From Austropuccinia psidii (lineage: Eukaryota; Basidiomycota; Pucciniomycetes; Pucciniales; Sphaerophragmiaceae), in the NCBI GenBank assembly GCA_023105745.1, contig JALGQZ010000003.1, positions 41,245,185 through 41,309,184 of the forward strand: 64,000 nucleotides of DNA, given 5' to 3'. Numbering within the stretch: position 1 is the first letter of the stretch; every line of letters begins with the position of its first letter. Under the pieces are notes generated by a model. That model searched no databases and was not told the origin of the DNA. It worked only from the letters and a program-made list of their open reading frames with translations. Shown here in pieces: positions 56,298 through 64,000 of the stretch. The translations under genes were made by a program, and so were the position numbers.

Positions 56298-58133
56298 TGT
56301 AAGGTGTGGATATGAAACGTTGATTAAAAATCAAGTACTTTTCCTATCCTCAAAATTTGTATAAGGTAAAAATCAATTAAAAATAGTAAAGAATATTATT
56401 TTTAGAAGAGAACAAGCCAAAGTTATTGTTTATAGCTTTATTAGTATAAAACAATAATATTATAAAGATTTATTGTTTTACCAACAATAAAAATTTATCC
56501 AAAAATACTCTACAAAAGATATTTAAGGCTACAAAAGAAATTTCTTCAAGAGAAATTTCAATTGGAATTAATTGAGCAAAGAACTGCAAGAAATTAATTA
56601 AAGAAAAAAGTCTTTAAAAACAATATTAAAGAGAAAACACACCCAAAAGTGACCAGAGTGAATTTGGAAACAAAGTGACAAAGCTTACAGTGATGAAAGA
56701 TGCTTTAATTCACTTTTGGGGTGGTTCAGGGGTAAAAATGATTATAAAAGTTACAAACAATGATTATAATGATTTTTTCACGTGGTTAAAGGGTTTAAAA
56801 TGATTTAATAAAGGTGGTTGGAATCTCTTATTGATTGGCTTAACAATGTTTAAACTAATTATAAAAGGAAAAGATTCTAACATGAAGAGAAAAGTGGGGC
56901 AAAGAAGACATTCTTTTATAGCCATCAATTTTGTTACTCCAAAAGTGAAACTTACTCTTGTCAGTCGTGAAAAACAGTCTGGCAACAGAAAAGCCAATTA
57001 TGGCATCATTGAACCCATGTTTAGACCAAAAATGGCTGGTTTAAGCCATTTTTAGCCATTTTTAGCCATTTTAGACCCTTCAATCAGCCATTACTATAGC
57101 AATACCTGGTCTTTAGCCTTCAAAACACATCAGAATGTGTGTAAGAGACGTAGAAACCAGTTAAAACTTTTTTTTATTATGATGGTTTTATCTTAAGGGT
57201 AGTTTTACCCTCTTGGCAACAGCTAAAACTACTCCAGTTGGTATCAAAACCTCATCATCAATTGAGTCTACAGACCCTGTAACTCAATTCCAGGCCAAAA
57301 GTGATGAACCTTTGCTTAAACTTTGACACCACACGCCTGTCAGCAAGGATTTTGGGGGTCTAGCTCCCCCTTAGAGCTGGAGTTCCTTTTCCCCCCCAAA
57401 TTTAATCTTTCCAATTTATTTTTCCTTTAATTCCTCATCATGTATTATATTTATAATTTACATATGTAATTCTCTTGAATTGTACATTACAATAAAGTAC
57501 TAATTGATACCTCATATGTACATCAAAGTTCACTAATGTAATACAAGCGCACATTTTGACATTTCAATTGAATTCAATTGAAAATACTTCAATTCCTCAT
57601 AGCTTCTGAACTAAACACTACACCTCAATTTTAACACAAAAATTGATGGTTAGCAGCACATGTGGTGTGAGTTAAATTAAAGTTTTCAGGATTCTCAACT
57701 TTTGTATCAAAAATACTAAAAACTTAATTTAAGCTTATTTAGAGTTGAGTTACAAAAATTTCACTCAGAGGTGACCCCACCTGATTTTTTATGAGGAATC
57801 CAATGGTGAAATAATTTTCATATGTTTATTTATTGGATAAAAAGCTATAATAATTTCTATTTAACTTTTTTCCAAATTTATCTATTTTTTTACAATTTTG
57901 TTAAAATTTCATTTTTACTTAATTTTTTGAAGTATAAATGTAATTTTATAATTCCAAAATTTAATGTAATTTTATTTGTAAATTTTGATTAAATTTTTTA
58001 TTTTGAATATAATTTTATATTTATATTTTGATTTTTATTTTAATAATATAAATAAATTTATTTTATTTATATTCATATGTTAATTTTGTATTTGTGGTCT
58101 TTTGGGTATATGAAATTACCTCTAAGGCTCACA
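56298..58133. mobile_element. LTR of family E inserted in gag
   Basis: 1836 bp, TGTAAGGTGTGG … CTAAGGCTCACA, flanked by ATTCT on both sides (56293-56297 and 58134-58138). Removal restores the Gag frame PAFKTPSIKELECFDW. Inside are long AT-rich stretches (56340-56640 and 57840-58080) and a repeated AGCCATTTTT (57040-57070). Short open frames inside are not recognised as genes. Confidence 0.9.
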
Positions 58134-58138
58134 ATTCT

Positions 58139-58662
58139 AGTTCCTTAATAGATGGAGTCTTGAAGGCTGGTAGTCTTGATTATTAGGAAGATAAAGCTCC
58201 TTGAAGATTGGCAATAGTTTGAGTCATATGCTGCATAATTTCTAACAAGGATGGTTCATACAGATGAGAGACATGCTTATCATACTGGGCTAGAGTTGGT
58301 ACTCCAATACCTTGGGATTCCCTCAAAGTAGAAGGGACACCTTCAGTACCATCAGACCCTTCTTTTTCCACACAATTCTCCTCCTCCTCTTCACCATCTT
58401 CACCAGGACCTTTGAAAGTGGTCCTCCAAGGTCCTTTAAATCCACCAACTACACCTGAAAAAGAACGCAACCTTCTTGTCCCTATTCCTTCCTTTCTGGA
58501 TGGTTCTTCTACTTCCGAATGGGGTTCTCTGTTGAATTGGGCCCTCAGCTGAGGAACTGCTGGGGTGCTGTCAAGAGGAACTCTTGGATTTGCAGTGGGA
58601 ACAGCTTGAGCTCTGGCCTGAAATCTTGTCTGTCTTGCAGGAGGTGAGTGTTGGATATGCAT
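58139..58662 (-). pseudogene. Gypsy family A gag, N-terminal part
   Basis: The likely start is the ATG at 58662 (MHIQHSPPARQTRFQ). The product is Pro/Arg/Glu-rich and disordered, with an acidic run (EDGEEEEENCVEKE) and a coiled part (LLEIMQHMTQTIANLQGAL). Stops follow near 58180, then PAFKTPSIKELE up to the LTR E insertion. I remember this N-terminus as common among A. psidii repeat proteins. Confidence 0.75.
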
Positions 58663-59372
58663 GATTACAGGATAAGAATTATAATAAATGAATAAAGCAA
58701 TCAAAATTTCAGATGAGAAACTTGAGGCAAATCAAAATAAGCTTGAGGTCAAAATCAAAATCAAATCTTGAGGAAAATCAATGAATCAAACAAAAATCTT
58801 CAGGTACGTCAATCAATCAAATGTTGAATGAAGTCTTGAAGTCAATAGAAATAATTCAATTCAATCAAATCAAAATCTTGAAGAAACCAATAAATCAAGA
58901 AAAAATTGAGGAAAACGCAACTTATATCAAAATTCTTGATGTTAAAAATCAGCAGAATCAAGAATATTTAGAAAAATGTCAATTTTATGTCAAATCTGTC
59001 AGTCAAATTCAGATGAATTCTTCCTTAAATCAAAATTCTTGAAGAATAAATCAAATTGAATCCCAATATGAAAGACATGTCTGAATAATCTTGATGAACA
59101 ATTTGAGAATCAATTGAAATTGAAGATAACATTGGATTAAGATTTCAAAAGAATTGATCATCAAAATTAAGATGTAAAAGAAAAAAAACAAAAATAAAAT
59201 GGGTCAGCTTTTGAATTTCACGGATGAAGGATGAATGTGAGAAAATTGATAATTGACAATAAATCATAAACTTCATAAGCGTTAAAGGGTCATAATTTCA
59301 ATGAAATGAGTGAGTGAAATTATAAAGAAAAAATGAACAGAATGAAAAGAAATTATGAGTTAGATGATTTAA
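58663..59372 (-). other. Leader of the family A coding copy
   Basis: A-rich on the plus strand with many 'tcaatcaaat', 'aaatcaaaatc' and 'cttgaag' repeats (58740-59190). It lies between the 5' LTR and the gag start. In minus sense the first bases after the LTR are TTAAATCATCTAACTCATAA, where the primer site should be. The plus-strand frame at 58821-59042 is repeat noise. Confidence 0.6.
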
Positions 59373-60683
59373 TGTCACAGTGGCTCTAGTGGAATGCAAG
59401 AGTGGCCTGGCACTCAGGAATCAAGAACTCACTTGGAGGGCTTCAAAAGATAAAAGAAATAACATGGAATATTTTTCTTTAAGGAAGAATAAGAGTAAGT
59501 ACAGATTTGCCAAAAATAAAAGAAGAAAGAAGCCAATTGCTCAAGATAATAAAAGAAAGCCAAATGCCAAAGAGACAACCAAATGAATCCTCAATTCACT
59601 GTTTCAACCTGCCAGAAAGACCAACGGAAATAGTAAAGGATATGACCACCAAAATCCAATTCCAGGCAAAGAAGAAAAGGTGAAAATGACTGACTTAAGA
59701 TTATCAGTATTTACCTTAATAAATGAAAATATAATGGGTATAAACATAAATACAATATATTAATTAACTGGGGAAAAAGTCCCCAGGGAAGAAAAGGTGG
59801 CCAGTATATGTGAAAAGTTGAAGACTGCTTCTGGAGGGTTGATCACAGGGCTGTATTGACTTTTTTGGGTCAATACAGATCTGGCCATCTTGAGAATTTA
59901 ACTGTGTGACTGAATTCCTACAGTGCAATATGAATTGGCCCAAAAGGGGCAAGGCCATCCAGATTTTTTGAATACAGCCTGTATGGACCAATTGAGTTTT
60001 CCAAAGAATAATGAAGTACTTTATGCCTTATAAGATGATTTAATGAGTGATAGACTCTTGAAATCCCCCTTGGAATACTCCTGAAAAGGAAATACAATAA
60101 AACTCTTGCAGGGCAAGGTGGTTGGGGTCCTTGAATGGTCTTCTGGTAGTGGCCAGAAATTGCAAGACTGAATGACTGAAAAGACTTCTTTCAAAATGGG
60201 TGATGAATTTGGGGAATTCAATTGAAAATTCATAATTTGTTCCTCAAAACATCACCATTGGATTGCTGAGTAAAATTGGTGCATAATGGTATATTATACC
60301 ATATACGCGGCATGCCTGAATCCTCTGGTACAGAGTACATTGGTGAAGAACAGTTATTGCCCTGAATTGAGAGGAAATCTTTCTGGACTTGAGCTGGTGG
60401 CCTCTTCTGGCTCTCAGAGTCCAGGAGCTGCAAGGGGCGGAGATGTGGCTCTTGGCGAATTTAGGTCCTGGGGTCTTTTTGGCCATCTTTGGGATGGTTG
60501 AGATTGGGGAGCAAACTTGGCGCAGGTGGGCCCACTTGTGGTTTAAGATCCACCTGGCCTTGGGGGCTGGTAGACTTAATCCTTGGCCCCTTTTGGCCTC
60601 ATTGGATTTAGGCCAAAAGGGGCCTAAGAGTCCAATGGACTGCAGGCGGTGGATTACGCCTTGCAGGCCATATAGAGGCCATA

Positions 60684-61503
60684 TGTCACAACCATGGCAA
60701 TTCACCTCCCTGGATCCCGATATGGCATATCAAGCCATAGTTCTTTTATGGCCAATTGGCCATATCCATCACCAGTGGCCAATATGGCCACGTCAACCTC
60801 TTATGGACCATTTATGGCCATTTGTGTTTTGGGGCCTTCATGGCCCTTCACCTCAATCCAGAACCCATAGCGGCAATTTATGCCCAAATGGGTATTTCTG
60901 GTCATTTTCCTCAAAACCAGGGGAAATGGCCCAAATGGCTGTTTTTGGCCGTTTGGGCTCATAATGCCCATTTGCAGATTTTTGCGCATTTGCGCACTTT
61001 TGCGCATTTTTGTGCACTTTGCGCATTTTGCGCACTTTGACGCAAAGTGGCCAAAAAACACTTTCCCACCTTTTGGGCCAGTTTTCGGCTCAGAAACCAA
61101 GAGTGGCCAAAAACCCCAAAAGGCCCAGAAACACCTTTCCGAGCTCTGAAGCCATCACATCCATCCTTTTCCCCTGTGCCTTTCCATCTCAAGACCTTTC
61201 AACGTAATCTTCTTGCCAATGAACCAATATGCCATAAATGATGTTATATATCATTGTGCATCATTTTTCAACAGCAATTCAATGATGGAAATATCAAATG
61301 GTCATTTCAACATTCCAACATCTCATCACGTCATCAAGGCACCCAATCTTTCCTCTTTGCATCTCATCTTGTACCTGCATATCTTTTAGAGGAATTCATT
61401 CTTATTATTTTTATTCTTTATCCTTTTGGAGTATTCCAAGTGAGTTCCCTGATTTCTGAGTGCCAGGCCACTCTTGTATTTCTGTCCAAGAGCCCCTGTG
61501 ACA
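60684..61503 (+). mobile_element. Reverse-oriented short family A LTR with CCATA duplication
   Basis: 820 bp, TGTCACAACC … CCCCTGTGACA, flanked by CCATA on both sides (60679-60683 and 61504-61508). It is in the opposite orientation to its host LTR. The right part mirrors the family start (…GAGTGGCCTGGCACTCAG… read on the minus strand). It is about half the usual length and carries a GCGCATTTT minisatellite. It is a solo LTR, recent enough to keep a perfect duplication. Confidence 0.9.
60980..61034 (+). repeat. GCGCATTTT/GCGCACTTT minisatellite
   Basis: Six to seven copies of a 9-11 bp unit, alternately TTTTGCGCATT and TTTGCGCACTT, inside the short LTR at 60684-61503. It is strikingly richer in CpG than the rest of the window. 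Confidence 0.8.
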
Positions 61504-61861
61504 CCATAGCAGGGCTAAATAGCCCAAAAAGGCCATTTAGGCCTTAGATCTCATAATCAAAGGGCTTGGGCCAAAGGCCCTGGTAATAGAAAGAGGTTCC
61601 ATAACCCTTTGGAAGGCCAGACAATCCCCCAGGGACAAAACAAAGGTATTGGCCTGTGGGTTGGTCAGGTGGACAATTGGCCAAAAGGGCCAATGGTTGC
61701 AGGATATGGCCAGTGAAAGGGGATATAGCCCAAAGTCCATAAAACACCAAAATGATCAAAATGGCCATAAAAAGGATGAAATGGCCAATTGTTCAAAAAT
61801 GGGGTCAGGCTATATTTTCTGTAAACACTAATTGGGTGGGTCATTACACATGGTTGTGACA

Positions 61862-63827
61862 CCCTAAATCCAAATAGTTTAAGGCTTGCAATTTTGGTGC
61901 ATTGTTTGTCTAAATAGTGTAAGGCAATTTATTTATCCTTGAAGGAGTTGGTAGTATGTTGGACATAAAAGTAGCAGTGTTGATTGCTTCAGCTCAGTAT
62001 CTCTGCAGTAAGTTGCTGATGTTCAATAAAAATTGTTCTTTTTCTAATATGGCATGGTTTTTCCTTTCAGCATATCCATTGTGTTCTGGCCTTTCTGTTG
62101 GTGCAAAGATGTGTGTAAAGACATCTGTCTCAGATATATTTTTCAGATCATTTTTCTGAAATTCACCTCCTTTATCCAATTTTTTTTTTAATTTTCTGTC
62201 TTGTTTATTTTCCATGTGTCCTTTGTCTGATAAGAAATTTTGATAACAATCGCTTTTATTTTTCACCAATTCAACTATTTTGTAACTTGACGACTGGTCT
62301 ACAATTGTTAAAAAATACTGGAAAACTGATTTTGAGCATGGTTTTTTAGGCACAACAAGATCAATATGTATAGAGTCTGGTGGTAGGTTAACATTTTAAA
62401 AGTCTTAATTGAATGGTTTCTTTTTACTTTTGTTTATTTTGCACATGATATAGCTTGATTCTTTATTTGGTGAGCTTAGAACCTCTAGTATTTTGGAGCT
62501 AGGATGTCTAAGTCAACAATTCCACAACAAATCTTGTTGCTTGGTTTTTGATAGTAGTAAAGTTGTCATTTTATAGTAAATATGCATGAGATTGTTGTTG
62601 ATTCATCCACTAATTAGTGGTTCATTGTGAGTTTCTAAACCAAATTTGTTTTTATTACAAGCTATGGAGATTTTTTTCTTGGACAGCTCAAGAATACTGA
62701 GTAAGTTGCATTTAAGTTTTGGTATGTTCAGACATTCATCAAGTCTTAGTTTCTTATTATTGCATATTATTTCTATAGTACACATTACTTCAGCCAGGAG
62801 GTTGCTTTTTGCATCTCCAGTAGTTACTATTAGGGAGATTTGTTTTAGTTATCTCACAAAAGCTTCACTAGAGTTGAACATATGATGAGTAGCACCACAG
62901 TCAACTATGAGTGAGCTAACTTCATTTGTTTTATTTTTCTGTATTGTTCTTAAAGCTTGTGTTTCTGAAAGATGAGCAGACCCTTGATAGAATTTTTATT
63001 TTTTGTCCTTTCTTTTGGGTCTGAGGTGAGGGATTTCAGCCCAACCATCCTTTTTTAAAATTACTGGTGCATTGGTTATTGTTTTTTTAATATTTGCAGA
63101 AGTACACAATTTTGTGTTGTTCATCAATGTTAGTGATTATAGCACTAGAGTTCTTAATAGAGGGTAAGCTTCTGTCTTTGTAGAGACTTGAGTAATCTTG
63201 TAGTCTAGTAAGAATGATATCAGGTCTCTCAATCAGTTCTTTTTTGAGAGTTAGACTGTCTACAAATTGACGCAGTTCACAATCTCCTCCCAGTTTGGCA
63301 AGTAAAGAAAAAGATAGTAGATTGTTTGGTACCTTGATATTTACAGACTCTAACTCCATGGTCATTTTTCTGCAATTGTATATGTAGCTTTGTAGGTCGC
63401 CATCAAAAAAAAATCTTTGCCATTCTATCCAGATTCTTCCTCTGTTTACTGCACATTTTGACACGTATTTTTCTATTATTTTGTTCCAAAGTAGAAAAGA
63501 ATCAGCAAAGGTTTCTTTGTTGACTAGTTCAAAAAAGACCTTTTCAACCGCTCTTGTGGTGATAATATCAATAGCTTCATAACTGGCTTTTTCCCATTTA
63601 TTTTATGGACTAGTGAAGCCGTCTTAATTTATTTTCTTCTCACATACATCTAATAAATCTCTAGATCTTAGATGGACTTTCATTTTGGGTCTCCAGTGCC
63701 CAAAGTTACTTACATCTAGAAACGGTATTGTTGAGACGTCTTTGTTACCGTTGGTTATGTCTGTTGTTTTAAGGAACATGAAGGCACAGTACACCTTTTG
63801 ATCTTGAGCTATACAAGGCCGTAAATC
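61862..63827 (-). pseudogene. Copia element, upstream half: gag, protease and integrase core
   Basis: In minus sense: a Gag start with STIPFLDVSNFGHWRPKMKV (about 63740) and a Gag body with NCRKMTMELESVNIKVPNNL (about 63360). A degenerate zinc-knuckle region reads HKIVYFCKY (about 63110). The protease region has LIVDCGATHHMF (about 62900) and NIPKLKCNLLSILELSKK (about 62720). The integrase has LTIVDQSSSYKIVELVKN (about 62300), DKGGEFQKNDLKN (about 62150) and PERPEHNGYAERKNHAILEK (about 62080), which keeps core Asp and Glu residues. It then reads LPTPSRINKLPYTI up to the gypsy junction at 61862. Several stops are present. Confidence 0.82.
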
Positions 63828-64000
63828 TGTGCAATTTTTAGAACTAAAAGGTGGAATGATCATTAGCACAGGATTATAAGAAGAAGACTAAAGTTGAATT
63901 TATATCTAGTACCTCAAAGATGGACTGATCAGCATTGATCAGAATAGTCCTACAATTCAACAGCACAGGTTTAATACGAGATTATGGGTTAGACTACGAT
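63828..64000 (-). mobile_element. Start of the right (5') copia LTR, cut by the window edge
   Basis: TGTGCAATTTTTAGAACT … GGTTAGACTACGAT aligns with 41382-41550. The rest lies beyond the window. It shows that the copia element spans the whole 41.4-64+ kb interval. Confidence 0.8.

Larger units (their letters stand above)
43978..61861 (-). mobile_element. Gypsy family A composite inserted in the copia integrase gene
   Basis: Bounded by a degenerate TTTCACAG (family start TGTCACAG) at 43978 and GGTTGTGACA at 61861, with host flanks TCCTA (43973-43977) and CCCTA (61862-61866), a 5-bp target duplication with one change. It contains three family A LTRs in the same orientation (43978-45268, 47358-48905 and 59373-61861), leaders, and gag-pol between the second and third. 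Five later LTR insertions lie inside. Splicing it out restores the copia frame KLFGFRDYNALIKQR, which strongly supports the boundaries. Confidence 0.88.
59373..61861 (-). mobile_element. 5' LTR of gypsy A, interrupted by another family A LTR
   Basis: The outer parts are 59373-60683 and 61504-61861. Together they give one LTR of about 1.66 kb with the TGTCACAG and GGTTGTGACA ends. The interruption carries its own target duplication. The sequence around the junction (GGCCATA … GCAGGGCTAAATAG) matches the continuous version at 48565-48590. Confidence 0.88.

Noticed and set aside
60389..60964. 191-codon plus-strand frame, Trp/Pro/Gly-rich
   Set aside because: It crosses the boundary of the inserted LTR at 60684 and reads through GGCC-rich LTR DNA, so it is a chance frame.

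Overview
This window is eukaryotic, AT-rich and made almost entirely of transposable elements. It looks like nuclear DNA of a rust fungus (Pucciniales). From memory, without a database search, the polyprotein wording at 11.2-16.9 kb and in the 49.7-58.7 kb element matches retrotransposon proteins of Austropuccinia psidii (myrtle rust), a species with a very large repeat-filled genome. No host protein gene can be recognised with confidence. One tRNA gene is present.

Layout. 1-1.8 kb: leader and LTR of a minus-strand Ty3/gypsy element (family A) that runs off the left edge. 1.8-3.5 kb: Ty1/copia remnant. 5.9-6.2 kb: LTR fragment. 6.25-8.1 kb: dead LINE. 8.1-8.9 kb: LTR of subfamily B. 9.2-18.95 kb: nearly complete plus-strand gypsy element (family C) with almost identical LTRs and a gag-pol frame broken by only two stops. 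18.96-21.6 kb: two related orphan ORFs around a broken coiled-coil ORF. 21.6-29.2 kb: extremely AT-rich low-complexity DNA with a complete but inactivated Tc1/mariner element and a dispersed dyad motif present about 19 times. 29.26-34.83 kb: gypsy pol ORF with one stop and its 2.3 kb 3' LTR, which carries a 138-bp tandem array before a TATA box. 35-36.7 kb: LTR fragments. 36.7-41.4 kb: probably unique DNA with the tRNA gene.

41.4-64 kb is one nested stack. A minus-strand copia element was split in its integrase gene by an approximately 17.9 kb gypsy-A composite, flanked by TCCTA/CCCTA. That composite was itself hit by five further LTR insertions, each with a 5-bp target duplication (CAAGG, GTAAT, GAAAA, ATTCT, CCATA). 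Removing the insertions restores coding frames across three junctions, so the order of insertion can be read directly.

The coding frames encode their own retrotransposition machinery: capsid, protease, reverse transcriptase, RNase H and integrase, with a chromodomain in families A and C. The orphan ORFs at 19-21.3 kb may be structural proteins of the 29-34.8 kb element, but that is inference.
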